From: Phaseolus vulgaris | Taxonomy: Eukaryota > Streptophyta > Magnoliopsida > Fabales > Fabaceae | Length of the DNA: 64,000 nt | Assembly (NCBI RefSeq): GCF_000499845.2 | Contig: NC_023750.2 | Location: 15,881,447-15,945,446, forward strand | Direction of reading: 5' to 3' | Shown here: positions 20,380 to 32,083 of the stretch, one piece after another | How positions within the stretch are numbered: the first letter of the stretch is position 1 | Layout: every line of letters starts with the position of its first letter | The notes under the pieces: model-generated | Database searches by the model: none | What the model saw: the letters and a program-made list of their open reading frames with translations, nothing else | Told to the model about the DNA's origin: nothing | Translations under genes and position numbers: made by a program

Positions 20380-20995
20380 TGTTCTCGTCGATTGACTCAA
20401 AAGCAGATGGTGGCTTCTCCTATCTCCTGGTGGTTTCCACTCTCTCTTTGGGTAGTTGAGAGTGGCTCCGTTGAAACAAAGCGAACCCTACCCGTTGATT
20501 GCACTACGAAAATCAAGTTAGTACTAGGCTAGAAACAATAAGTATGTGAAAGCAGTTTCAGTCTTAGAAACGACGTACCTTTTCTAGGGTTCTTACCACC
20601 CTTTATATAGGTTGTATTAGGTCAACTTCCCTATCCCTCGGGGATCTTTCCTTAAGTGGAATTAGGGATCATGTACCAGCGCTGTGGCGCCATCTGTTTT
20701 GTGGGTGCCCTAATTATTCACGTGCCATGCATGCAGTCTTTCCCTGGAAACCCTAACCCTTATAGGCCTTAGCGCCTCCAGGGAACAGTTGCGTGTGTCG
20801 TACCCGAATGTACTATACACACCCTATGCATGATCCTCTCATGATTTAGGTCTTTCTGGTATCTGTGTGTTAACTCATGTTAAGTCATACTGTTTGTGGG
20901 GACGAGCTTATGTGGCCCACCATTACTATCAGACCACCGATGTCCGAGGTCCGATGTCTTTCTCTGGCGCCGATGACCAAGGTCTGACCAGTACA
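20380..20995 (-). repeat. Probable 5' LTR of Tat element D
   Basis: On the minus strand it ends GACGAGAACA right before the PBS. The start is inferred as TGTACTGGTCAGACC at 20995, which resembles the TGTACCGACCAGG start of element C. The left boundary is well placed by the PBS. The other end is less certain because no second LTR copy survives. A TATA-like CCTATATAAAGG lies near 20602-20613 on the minus strand. Confidence 0.6.
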
Positions 20996-21505
20996 GAGAA
21001 AAATCCAAAGCCTTAAGCAATCTTGAAGAAAACTTGATTTCAAAAACTGATCTTGTAACTCTTTTGTTATGAGTGTATAATAGAACAATTATACTCCAAG
21101 CAGCAGTTAAAAGCATTTCTTATTAAAGTCAAATTAGTTTGAAAACATTTAAAGCAGATTTAACAAACTTAACATAATTCTGTTAAGGCAGTTAAAAATA
21201 GTCGGTTGTTTTGTCGAAACAACTGATTGAACTAGTTTGACATCAAAGTCAACCAAGTTAAAATATGCCAAAACCAGTTTAAAAACCTTAAGTATGAAAC
21301 AACCGAATGAAACGATAAAACAAATGGTTGTTTTTCTGCTTCTTCATAAAACACTCTTTTAAAAAGATTTGAATTAAACCAACTTGTGGATTCAAACTAA
21401 GAGTGAATTAACAAATTCAAACTACCCCGAACACACCCAACTAAGCTACAATTAGCCTTCAAGCAATCCATGGAGATTTGGTGTCATCGAAGCTCTTCTT
21501 CAACA
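20996..21505 (-). repeat. Copia 3' LTR, truncated
   Basis: On the minus strand the LTR begins TGTTGAAGAAGAGC at 21505, right after a polypurine tract. It extends to the edge of element D's LTR near 20996. D may have inserted into it. No other LTR copy is visible for confirmation. Confidence 0.55.
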
Positions 21506-21518
21506 ATCTCCCCCTATT
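21506..21518 (-). promoter_or_regulatory. Polypurine tract of the copia element
   Basis: On the minus strand AATAGGGGGAGAT immediately precedes the LTR start TGTTGAAG. This is the expected layout for copia elements of the SIRE/Tork kind. A similar G-rich tract lies near 21657-21664. Confidence 0.65.
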
Positions 21519-21699
21519 TGATGAAGACAAATCTCTGATTTTCTTTGTTGAGTTCTGTTTGAATTTGAAGGTACCTATAAAACAATCAAAACAACAGTAC
21601 CAGAGAGTATTAGCAATTAAAAACAACAATCAATCAACAATTAAACTAACATATTCTCCCCCTATTTGTCTTCACAAGTAGAGTAAAACAGTTTGATAA

Positions 21700-23211
21700 T
21701 ATCAAGTTTAAGAAAGATTTTGATAATCAACAATTCCCAACTCATTTCTTAACAAAAAAGAACCCGTCTTTTGGGAAAGACTTGGTGAAAATGTCCGCCA
21801 ACTGCTTTTCTGTTTCAATAAATTCCACTTTACAATCTCCATTACTGACATGATCCCGGATAAAGTGATGTCAAATCTCAATGTGCTTTGCTCTGGGTGT
21901 TGAATCTGATTTTTGGTGAGACTTATAGCACTTGTGTTATCACACAACAAAGGCACCTTGCTAACATGCAGTCCAAAATCTTCCAACTACTGCTTGATCC
22001 AAAGAATATGTGCACAACAGCTCCCAACAACAATGTACTCAGCTTCTGCAGTTGACACAGCCACACAAACTTGCCTTTTGCAACTCCAAGATATAAAACT
22101 TTAGCCAAGTAAATGATAAGTCCCACTTGTGCTCTTTCTATCCAATTTACATATTGCAAAATCAGAATCAGAATATCCAACTAAATGTATAAAAGAATAT
22201 GAAGGATACAATAAACCCACAAATGTTGTTCCTTTTAAATATTTCAGGATTCTCTTGGCAACTTTATAATGAGATTCCCTTGGATTAGATTGAAATCTTG
22301 CACAAAGACAAACAACAAACATGATATCAGGCCTACTTGCAGTGAGATAAAGCAAGGAGCCAATCAACCCCCTGTATTTAGTTTGATCCACTACTGTTCC
22401 AGTTTCATCAACACTCATGTAGCAGCTTGTAGACATTGGTGTTGTTGCAGCTTTACAATTTTCCATCTCAAACTTTTTGAGAATCTCTTTGCAATACTTG
22501 GATTGACATAGAAAAATGCCATCCTTAGTTTTCTTGACTTGTAATCTCAAGAAGAAAGACAACTCACCCATCATTGACATCTCAAACTCCCCCTGCATGG
22601 CTGCCACAAACTCTTTACATAAGCTATCATTAGTAACACCAAAAATAATATCATCAACATATATTTGTACTAAAATAATATCAAAATTAGACTTCTTAAT
22701 GAAAAGAGTCTCATCAATTTTCCCCTGTTCATACCCATGAGACAAAACGAAATTGCTAAGTCTCTCTTACCATAAGAGCTTGTTTCAACCCATATAAAGC
22801 CCTTTTCAGCTTGTACACATGATTGGGAAGCAAATGATCCTCAAATCCAGGTGGTTGTGATACATATACCTCTTCATTGATAATTCCATTCAAGAAGGAA
22901 CCTTTCACATCCATTTGAAATAATTTGAACCCACTCATACATGCAAAGGAAAGCAGCAACCTTACAACCTCCAATCTGGCTACAACAACAAATGTATCAT
23001 CATAGTCAATTCCCTCTTCTTGGTTGTACTCTTTGGCAACAAGTCTAGCTTTGTTCCTTGTGATCACTCCAGATTCGTCTAACTTGTTCTTGAAAACCCA
23101 CTTGGTTCCAATGATGTTCATCTGATCTGATATAGGAACCAAAGTCCACACATCATCTGATCTGATCAGGTTCTTTATCAGTGGACAAGACCTTACTAGA
23201 TTTGGGGGCAA
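21700..23211 (-). pseudogene. Copia pol remnant: RT and RNase H
   Basis: Frame pieces in order are: the RT start (VWTLVPISDQMNIIGTKWVF, then NQEEGIDYDDTFVVVARLE, 23211-22756); the RT core with catalytic YVDDIIFG and the NCKAATTPMS region (22745-22101); and RNase H (LLCDNTSAISLTKNQIQHPE, about 21986-21708). Frameshifts separate them near 22750, 22110 and 21940. The 5' half (gag, protease, integrase) is missing: the copy stops near 23211 against Athila-like sequence. It is not functional. Confidence 0.85.
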
Positions 23212-23870
23212 GCATAAATTTAATTCCTTTGGAAATGATGAAAAAATAGTTGAACCAAGATGAAACTATAATTAACAGACAAATCAATCAAATATTCTTA
23301 TGGTGTGGTTGAAGATGTTCTTGTTAAGGTGGATAAATTCATATTTCTTATGGATTTTTTTGTGATGGACATGGAAGAAGATGAGGAGGTTTCCTTTATA
23401 CTTGACAGACCTTTCATGAAGACTGTTATAATCATAATTGATGTTGATGAGGGAAAACTTAAAGTAAGAGCACAAAATGATGAGGTAACCTTTAATCTTT
23501 TGGAAGGTTTGACAAATTATAATGCAGGGAAGGAATGCTCACAAAGAGATACAACAAAGGAAGTCTTTCCTAATACTAAAGATACAACAAAGGAAGTCTC
23601 TCTAACAGGAGGTGACTAAAGAAAAGGATGAGTATAGACCTGGGAAACCCATAATGCTTAGAGAGGCTAAATTACAAAAAAGGTTGAAGAAAAAAGGGTC
23701 AAGATTATGAGTTATCAAAGAACTCAAGACTGATGGAACCATTGAACTTAAAAGCCCATATTCGAGAAGGACAAAAGTTGTAACTAGGAAATTGTTGCAA
23801 CAAAAAGGTCATCCACCTTGATAAAAATAGTTGTCAAGCTATATGACGTTAAATAAAGCACTTGCTAGGA
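23212..23870 (+). pseudogene. Protease-region fragment of the Athila-like element
   Basis: The sequence LTDKSIKYSYGVVEDVLVKV, then MDMEEDEEVSFILDRPF, matches the retropepsin region of Athila/Cyclops polyproteins. Upstream in-frame TAA and TAG codons break it. After about 23620 it passes to Lys-rich text and to AAAGCACTTGCTAGGAGGTA (near 23857), which resembles the segment that normally follows pol in these elements. RT and integrase have therefore been deleted. Confidence 0.7.
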
Positions 23871-23879
23871 GGTAATCCA

Positions 23880-24402
23880 ATATTATTATTTTGTTTAATT
23901 TCTTTATTTTGTTGTTATGATAGGATTTATGTGTTTTTGAAAACAAATGTAAAATTTCGTGTAGGGAATCTCGCCCAGGCATGATACACCATATCCAGAC
24001 GAGTTGAGTTTTAAAAGTTAGGTGCTCTCTGAGCAATCTCGCTCAAGCGTGATACAACAGGCACAAGAGAGATGAGTTTAAAAAAGTTGGGTGATCTCTG
24101 GATCAATCTCGCTCTGGCGAGATATTTCACACACAAACGAGATCCCACTTACAATGTTTTTAAAAATGGGAGAAAGGGCTCATTTGTCCCACATTTTAGA
24201 AACCCTTGGTGAGAGTTCCCTAAATTGCGATTTTGCTCTCTAAACTTTGTTCTCATTATCAATTCTTTCTCTTCCAAGTTCAATCTCTTGCTCAATTTGT
24301 GCTATGTAAGTGTTTTGCATCTATTATATGCCTTAATTCCTTTTTCAAACTATGGATTAATGTTTTTATTACAATTTTAGGGGATTTTGGGGTTTTAGGT
24401 TT
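23880..24402. other. Non-coding spacer of the Athila-like remnant
   Basis: I found no domain-bearing ORF. The stretch contains several short GC-richer segments with variants of ATCTCGCTC and CGAGAT, separated by AT-rich DNA. It is the spacer between the post-pol segment and the env-position gene, up to the solo LTR. Confidence 0.5.
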
Positions 24403-24990
24403 TGTACTGAGCACGATCTCGGTCCATGCACTTTGGTATGGTCAGCTCGGTTTTTGGGCCAACCTAGGCCCAAAGGGTGGGCCATGAGCTCGGCCAAGTG
24501 CTGGTAAGACAACTCAAAAAGATATTTCAAATAGAAGAAATATTTTGTTTCTTTATAACACATACGATAATTAAAAAGAAAATAAAAGCTGCTGAGAATA
24601 ATGTTGTTAGCACCCGAGAATAATGGTGCACATGTAAGACCAAATATTTTCCTGTTGTAAGCACCCAAAGATAAGAGGTGCACATGAAGAGGTTATTTTT
24701 CTATTAGGATTGTATGCTTTCTGTTGATATTATGTTCTCATTAGTAGAAGTTGTTGAAGGAAAATCTATAAAAGTGGTTTGAGACCCCCGATAAACGTAC
24801 ACTATTTTTGAATACTTAAGACTGAAACTGATTAATTATTTTGTATGCTCTCACTGACTTGATTGTCATAGTGTGCTCAACATGTAGAGTACCCTCTGTC
24901 CCAACAGAGCATTGTTCTAGTGCACCTAAAGGAGATAAACCTGAAGCGGAGCTCTCCGTCCAATCCAACCGAGGTCAATCGGCGATAACA
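24403..24990 (+). mobile_element. Solo LTR with perfect 5-bp target duplication
   Basis: The LTR begins TGTACTGAGCACG and ends CGGCGATAACA. It is flanked by GGTTT at 24398-24402 and GGTTT at 24991-24995. CTATAAAAG near 24766-24774 gives a plus-strand TATA box. No internal retrotransposon sequence is present, so it is the product of LTR-LTR recombination. The TGTAC start is like the Tat LTRs C and F. Confidence 0.85.
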
Positions 24991-25259
24991 GGTTTTATAA
25001 TGAGTGTTTTAAATTTATGATATAAATGTGATTGCATAGCATTGGTATATGATTATGGAAGCTTGTTTCTAATTTTGGATGGTTAGTTAGGTCCCAATTA
25101 CTCATTAAATTCAATTTTGGAAATGCACATGAAGTGTTTGATAAAATGCTTCTTTGAACATTATATTGCAAAACATGTGAATTAGTTGAGTTTTTGGATA
25201 CATATTTTTACGGTTGTTAAATTAAAAATTAATGTTTTGAAGATTGGTGTATCTAACTA

Positions 25260-26510
25260 TAATGTTGCAGCAAATGTGATGGACAAAAAGCACTGCAGCC
25301 CAAATTGCTAAAAGGAAAAGGGTGAGAATCGAATCTCCTGAACCACCATCACGAAACAGGTTTAGGAACAAAGAAAAACAAAGGAGATATGAAGAGATAA
25401 AAAATTGGGTTTTCATTACAGAGAGAAGAGTACAACTGCAACCTGAGCAATATGATTTTTAAATGGGTTGTAGAGAAGGGACTGGATGAGGCTAGCACGG
25501 ACCTTAAGCAACTATGATCCTAAAGTAGTTCATGGGTTCTATGCCAATGCCTAGACGGGAGGTGTGGGAACTCAGGAAATGAGATCAAGAGTAAGGGGAA
25601 GATGGGTGCCCTTTGATAAAGATTCTATTAGTGCCATTTTGGGAGATCCTTTGCAACTGAGAGTTGAAGGTGTCTGTACTTATCACCAACTAAGAGCTAA
25701 AACCTATGGCTTTAATGATGATGAAATGGCAAGGGAAATATGTCAAGCCAATCACTCCTATCATATAAGCCAGTTGGGAAACCATGAAGAATTTTAAGGA
25801 AACACATGAAAACCCTATCTCAAGTTTGGATGGTATTCATGCTAGCTAACATGGTGCCAAGACCTAAATATTCCCAGGTGTCATCTTCTTGAAAGAGGAC
25901 TATTCTGTTGATGTTGTTAAGATTATTTATCATGAAATATATAAATTTGTTAGATTAGAAGTTATCCAGAATAATCAGAGGGAAAGGGTTCTTTGGGGTT
26001 TCCTACTTTAATAATTGCTCTCTATGTAGCTCATGGGGTTGAGGTAAACCCATCAACAAAAATCGAACCTCCAATTGATTTGAAATTTGTTGTGAATAAT
26101 TGTACTTCTACAGAGGAACAAGCTCCACAAGCTGGTGATGTTCCTATTCATCATTCACCATCCATCACCCTGGTTCATCATCATCCTTCAGGGAAGATAG
26201 GATACTGGAATAAATATAGCAAGTGAAATTGAAGCAAAGGGCCATTTTAGAGCATATACAAATGTAGGAGAGTGTAAGTCATAGAGGGATAATGCAATTG
26301 CATCAAGATTTTCTACCAAATTTTCCTCGAGGGCAACCCAACCCCTACATGCCTCCAGATCAATTTGAAGCTTATGTAGCTTGGGCTGGGGACAAGTTCT
26401 ATTATTCAGGGGCAGATCTAGTAAATGAAGTAGGGTCATCTACAGTTGTAGATGAAGAATTTAATATAGAGCTGGATGAGTTCCTAGGAAGAGAGGATTT
26501 AGTAAAAATA
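25260..26510 (+). pseudogene. Env-position ORF remnant (putative plant transposon protein domain)
   Basis: Recognisable pieces include KVVHGFYANA near 25520, RSRVRGRWVPFDKDSISAIL (about 25585-25640) and a C-terminal segment PPDQFEAYVAWAGDKFYYSG (about 26350-26410). These fit the ORF after pol in Cyclops/Calypso-type elements, often labelled a putative plant transposon protein. Several stops and frame changes break it. No membrane segment is evident in the surviving parts. Confidence 0.65.
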
Positions 26511-27871
26511 TGTTTTTTTTTGCAATTATTTTATTTTTTATTTTTAGTTATTTAAATTTTGTTTTATTTTTTTATTTCTATTTATTTGCTTATTTTCTTA
26601 TTTTGCTATTTTGTTTTAAATGGCTTGTATTTTTATTCTTCAATAATTTTCTTTGCTTATTTGCTTACTTTTGTTATTTTTATTGCTTGTATTATTTTTC
26701 TTGAATCATTTTCAATTTTAATTAAATTGTTGAGTGGTTTTCTAGTTTTATTTTTGTTAAATAAATAAGAACTTCAATATTAAATATCAATTGTGGGAAA
26801 AAAATACTTTGTGTTTAAATATTAAATAGTGAAATGAATTAGACATATCTTAGAAAAGAAAATTTTATTGAATCCCTATTCAAATGTAGTTGAAATTGTG
26901 ATACATGAAAATTTAATAGGATGATTGATTAGAACGGAGAATGACAAAACAATAAGGAATGAGTAAACAAAGTGAGTGTGTGAACCTTAAACAATTTTGA
27001 GAGTTTTGCTGATGAATTGACAATTATGGTTGCTTAATTTTTATTTTTATGTTACATCTTAAAAGAGCATAAAGATGATTGAGGCAATTGTGTTAACCAG
27101 GAACCCAAAAACAAATAACCAACCTTTATCTTATTATAATTCAATTTTTTATCTCCTTTGAGCCAAGAATTTTTGTTATTATGACACCCTAAATCTTTAA
27201 TGATATATTTTCCTACTCATTGGCATGTTTAAAGAAGAAGAATATAGATGCAATATATATAGAAAAAAGAATTATTTGTTCTAATTGTTGAAAGCTGAAA
27301 TAGTTGGAAATAAGAAGAATCTACTCCTATTGATGGAAAAAAAGAGAAAGAAAAAAAAGGGAGAAAGAAAAATTCACGTTAGAATGATGAATAAGTAAAA
27401 ATAAAATGAGGAAAAACGTGAAGTCAAAGAAAATGGTGATTAGATAACACATATGATACTATAATTGGATTGTAGGTATGTTCTTCTTCTTTAAAATGTG
27501 CATTTTGTTTTCTGAAAAACCAATACTTTTTGGAAGGTCAGACACATTATAACCCTGTTAAAGACCTTAAGATTCATGCTTCTAATATGTTTGTGATATG
27601 AAGATGAAATGAAAAGCAACTATGATTTGTTATGATTTAGTGAAAATAGAGAGATACACTTACCTATGAGCATATGAGAAGAAATTCCTTGATGAATTGT
27701 CATTTTATTATTTTGGTTTGATCCTAGAACTTGTTTTTCCTATATTTGAATTTGGAAGCAACATAAGTTTCTTATTTAATCTACTGTTTAGTGAATAAAG
27801 TTGTTTTGATATTTAAATTCAAATATGATTTTGTTATATTCATTTACTTTGCTTGAGGTCAAGTAAGATTC
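26511..27871. other. AT-rich 3' region of the Athila-like remnant
   Basis: Very T-rich at first (26511-26760). The open frames there are low-complexity Phe/Leu/Tyr strings and are not credible genes. The rest shows no domain. Confidence 0.5.
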
Positions 27872-27885
27872 TAAGTTGGGGGAGT
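27872..27885 (+). promoter_or_regulatory. Polypurine tract of the Athila-like element
   Basis: TAAGTTGGGGGAGT is followed at once by TGATAAATGTTATA, a typical Athila/Cyclops LTR start. Confidence 0.65.
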
Positions 27886-28990
27886 TGATAAATGTTATAT
27901 TTAAGTAATATTGCATATTAAAATAAAGGCACTTATGGATATTAATTGATAAAATAACTATAATATAATCCATAATTTATGAATTTAAATCTTACATATT
28001 TTGTGATTATAATATGAATAAGAATGATTTATTACCAAATTTGTGTTAATTTTAGGATTATAGGGAAAAATTGAGATGAAATGGCAAAAAGAGAATATAC
28101 AAAATAAAAAAGGAAAGATGGAATGCTCCAAACACCCGTCAAACTTGCCTAAGCCAGAAGCTCACAGAGGTTCTCACCCAAGCCGGCTCAGTCATGCCCA
28201 GACGAGATCATTCGAGAGACATTGGGTCTGTTTTTGTCTAACTCGCATAGGCGAGCCCAATCACGCCCAGGCAAGAAGTCACTTAGTCCAAGCCCAACTA
28301 GGTTAAATATGAGGCATGAGACACAAGCCTAGACATCTATTGGGAGAATTGGAGGTGTTAGAAAACCCTAGAGGAGGCAGTCGTCAAGGGGAAACATCCT
28401 AGATCTTTTCTTTTTTCCCATGCTTGTAATAGCCTACATGAGTGGTTAATTCTACCCTTTAGGATTGAGAATAATCTATTCAAACTCTTTGAGATGATAT
28501 TTAAATATAATGTTATGTTCTTGATTGATGATTAGTCTTTTTATTTTATTTGTAATGCTTGTTTATTATGATCTAGATGCTTAGATTTGACTGAAAAGTA
28601 TCTCTAAATTTTTGATCCAAATGATAATGCTTAACATATTTGAATGCCGAGAATAAATTTGAAATGTTAATTGCTATCAACATCTAATCGTAGTGCTAAA
28701 GAGTTCTTATAAATATGCGAGGAATCGATACTTAGGAGACTCTCTTAATAAGTTTATATGCGAAGAATCGATATTAATGACTTTTATATGAGCATCAACA
28801 TCAATCAAATGATAGAATATTACTATACTTTTCAAAATACAAAAAGAGTAAGAAGGATAAACCTCAATCCCAATTTTTCCAATTGAACCAACAACGGTTT
28901 GATTTATTTTGTTTATAATTCTTGTAATCACTGTAAAATAACTCTAAACAAACTTTATTACCTTTCTATTTAATGAATTTTATATTTGAT
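27886..28990 (+). repeat. 3' LTR (start certain, end approximate) of the Athila-like element
   Basis: It starts TGATAAATG after the polypurine tract. It contains GC-richer text such as AACTCGCATAGGCGAG and CACGCCCAGGCAAG (28240-28275), which resembles Cyclops-type LTRs. No second copy exists in the window to fix its end, and 28990 is a guess from the change of base composition. Confidence 0.45.
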
Positions 28991-31224
28991 ATACTGTTAC
29001 TTATAAGTTCAATATCTGTATTAAGAACAAATGTTTATGTTTTTATAATGATTTGAAAAGAAAAGTAAGTAAATTTACTGAATTAATTATATAGTTTTAT
29101 GCATTGATTTAACAAAATAAACCGTAATTTAGGTTAGAGATAAGATTGAAATAAGAAACACGTGATTGAGAATGATGGCCATGCCAGCCAAGCCAGGCAA
29201 CCAATCATTTTTCAACACACTTTTGTTAAACGTAGTGAATAGTAGGATAGGGTTCTTGATCACGACACTTTGTCATGTCCAATATTCTTGTCATTGTTAT
29301 GGTACAAATGAAACTTAGGATTCTCGTGGCTTCTACATTTGATCATTAAGAATAATAATTCTAGACGTAACCAATTATCACCACCAATGATCAATCATTT
29401 TTCCTTGTTTTTCTTTATTCCCTTTCTCGCTTGTTTCATTTTGAAGGAAGCATTCAATAGGACAACCGTTTTTCTAAATTCATGGTTTCTGTCAAATAAA
29501 AGTTCTGTAAAAAAATTCTTACAAAAGTATAAAATGGATTCAACTTTTAAGAAATTAATTATTAAAAATAAATTGAATGACAGCATATTTCCAAAGTATA
29601 ATAAATAACTATTTACATTAATACTATTTAATACAACTCGCTTTTGAAATTAATCAAGGAATGAATAAACTAAATATCACGTGCTTCTCTAATCATTATA
29701 ATTACAATATATAACTTGTAAAAAGGAGTGAAACTGCTAAAAATTTAAAACTAGAATTGAAAACATTTTTTATATTAAGAGTTAAAATGATTAAAAAAAT
29801 AGCTTTAAAGCAATTTTAACCCTTATTTATCCAAAAATATTTTATTTTCAAATTAAACTATTAAAAAAGTTTTAATCCATTATAGACCTTAAACACGTGT
29901 TTTAAGTTTTTTTTTTTTGATACTATGAACTAAAATTAATGAATAATTTAAATTGACTTGTTTTTTTCTGACCATAAAATGAATGAAAACGAATGTAAAA
30001 TTGATAAAAAGAATAAACTTATGCATAAATAATAATAAAATTCTAAATGTTATCAACTAAAAAAAATGTCTTCGTGAAAAGAACACTGTTATTTATTTTT
30101 TAAAAATGAAAAGTGGATTTGTTATATAAAAGTAAAAAATTTATGATGTTGTATAGAGATAATAAATTTTGAATTTGAACTGGATGTGAACATTGATAAT
30201 TTTTTAAGCTTTAGACGTATGAACTGAAGAATATTGTTTTAATAAATATTACATTATATATGCTGTTAAATCGGTGAAGCAAATAAGATGAGTAACAATG
30301 GGACGTGTCAAATTGCAAAGGACCAACCTGTCTCCCACCAATCATTTAGGATTTTTTTTTTAAATTAGCCAAAATAAATAAGGATTATATACTCTCACTC
30401 AAGTTCAATTTTGTTATTAGTTTAAATTGTCTAAATTTTATATGTACTAAATACTTGTACTTCAAAACTATTTTGGAATGAGTTATTGTGAATTTTCTTT
30501 TATATGATAAATAGAGTTTAAGTATAGATTAAAATATTAAAATATTTAATGTTGATTCAGACGTAAAAACTTAACTGTATTCAGTGGATCTAAGTTTAAA
30601 TTAAGAATACAAACTAATATTAACGAAAAATATATTTAATCCAATAAATAAATAAATAGTATTTTGATGAATTTATTTACCAAAATAAACTTGATATTAT
30701 AGTTTCTCATAAATCATCCTTATAGCTTTTAAAGAATTATAAATCTATAAAATTAATTAGTAGGGATGCCAAGTGAGAAACTAATTGGAAAAAGTTTTCA
30801 ATATTTAAGAAACTGTGTGATATGTTTTAAATCTTTGAGAATGATTAAAAGAGAATAATAGTTTTGCACTTGATATATAGTTTATATATTATTCTTCATG
30901 TAATGATCACAAAATACCTCAATATCTATCACAACATGTTACTTATCCAACATAATCATTGACAAGAAGTTTTAGGAGCTATCTCCAAGATGAACGACAC
31001 TCACAAAAGCAAGGATGCACTATAACTTTGGGACCATATGTTCCTAGATAACAATTTGGCTGCTTCCAATCGTTTTGTCACATTTTCAACCCTCTCTTTC
31101 CCTCGTCAGTTTCAACAATACAGCCAAAACCAAAACTAAATAATAAAATTGAACACCGAGAACCTTTACCCTTAATTCACTTGCACATGATAACAAAGCA
31201 AGAGAGCAATATACCATAAATTTG
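28991..31224. other. AT-rich stretch without recognised features
   Basis: No open frame here has a recognisable domain (29339-29608 is low-complexity). No LTR ends, PBS or simple tandem array were seen. Confidence 0.5.
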
Positions 31225-31455
31225 ATGGCCCCTAAACCTTTACCTCTCCCACCTTCTATAGTACCAAGTAATAATGCTCAAAATGATGAGTTACACTTCT
31301 TGAGTGACCCCAAATTCGGACGCCATGGTGAGATCTTGTTCTTGGTTCTTGTTCTTCTTTTCAGCTTCTTTCTTTTTGTTATTGTTGTGTTGATGTTCAT
31401 GAAGAGAGTTCGTAGTCACCTAAACCAGAATGAAGGATCCAAATTGGAGGTCTAG
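31225..31455 (+). CDS. Small hypothetical protein with one membrane segment
   Basis: An ATG at 31225 opens a 76-codon frame. The N-terminus is Pro-rich (MAPKPLPLPPSIVPSNN). It is followed by a strongly hydrophobic run, EILFLVLVLLFSFFLFVIVV (about residues 36-57), then a basic stretch KRVRSHLNQNEGSK. This is the topology of a type I or tail-anchored membrane protein. The layout recalls the N-terminal part of membrane-anchored ATL RING-H2 ligases, but no RING domain follows. It may be a real small host gene, a truncated gene or chance. Confidence 0.35.
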   Translation: MAPKPLPLPPSIVPSNNAQNDELHFLSDPKFGRHGEILFLVLVLLFSFFLFVIVVLMFMKRVRSHLNQNEGSKLEV

Positions 31456-31785
31456 GCAGAGAATTCATCTGGGGAAGATACTGCAATTGTCAACACATGG
31501 CTTGAGGAAACAAGTTATACAACTCAGATTGACTTGCCGAGCTGATGCTTCACTTTTTGTGTGTATCAAGTGTTGAGGCAAAAAATTTAGCATATGGGAT
31601 TGTTTAAATGGGATAGCAGTAATAGAAAATATTTTGCATAGGGATGCAAATGAAATGTTGGAATACATTGATTTGGAAGAAAACTAAAGTAATTTATTTG
31701 ATATTTTATTTGTTTATACTTAGCTTAGTTTTAAATTAATTTTGATTTGAGTTAATTTATTTCAAGATGTTAAAGAAGGGTCTAA
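31456..31785. other. Unassigned sequence between the small ORF and gypsy G
   Basis: No gene or repeat was recognised. Short possible reading frames have no known motif. Confidence 0.4.
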
Positions 31786-32061
31786 TGTCATAGGGAGGTC
31801 TATTAGACAATGGAAATATCCTATATGGATGAATGACTATATAATGTAATAGGAGTAGTGCAATTAGTGAAAATATGGACTCACATAAGTCCAAGTTTTG
31901 TTAACCTAAAACATCACCTATATAAGTGATATATTTCGAGAATAAAAAGGGAAAAAAGAACTTTTATCCAAGTTGTTAATTTAGGGAAAAAAGAATTTTT
32001 ACCCAAATTGTTAATTTTTTAGTACTCTTAGTTGTAGTAACTATTGTAGCATACCCTATCA
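31786..32061 (+). repeat. Possible short 5' LTR of gypsy element G
   Basis: TGTCATAGGG at the left and CCCTATCA at the right are near inverted complements. The right end is followed by TTGGTGTTTTCATTAAC, similar to the PBS region TTGGTGCTTTCATT of many plant gypsy elements. Gag-like coding follows within 30 bp. No second LTR was found, so the boundaries are tentative. Confidence 0.4.
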
Positions 32062-32083
32062 TTGGTGTTTTCATTAACTTGTT

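Larger units (their letters stand above)
14740..20995 (-). mobile_element. Degenerate Tat element D, internally deleted and interrupted
   Basis: From 5' to 3' on the minus strand: LTR (20380-20995), PBS, gag N-terminal part, a direct jump into the RNase H region, integrase, then (after inserted CRM-like fragment E2) the antisense gene, cut off by element A at 14740. Part of gag, the whole protease and the RT are missing between about 19775 and 19800. Several stops and frameshifts are present. The 3' LTR is not found. Confidence 0.8.
23212..28990 (+). mobile_element. Athila/Cyclops-like gypsy remnant lacking most of pol
   Basis: In order on the plus strand: a protease-region fragment, a post-pol segment, a decayed env-position ORF, an AT-rich stretch, a polypurine tract and the start of the 3' LTR. 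RT, RNase H and integrase are absent. A foreign solo LTR (24403-24990) interrupts it. The right limit of its LTR is approximate. The assignment rests on the VEDVLVKVDKFIF and RGRWVPFDKDSISAILGDP motifs, familiar from legume Cyclops/Calypso elements. Confidence 0.7.

Noticed and set aside
26510..26768. Phe/Leu/Tyr-rich overlapping ORFs that look like membrane proteins
   Set aside because: They come from a T-rich low-complexity run read in several frames, with no conserved motif.
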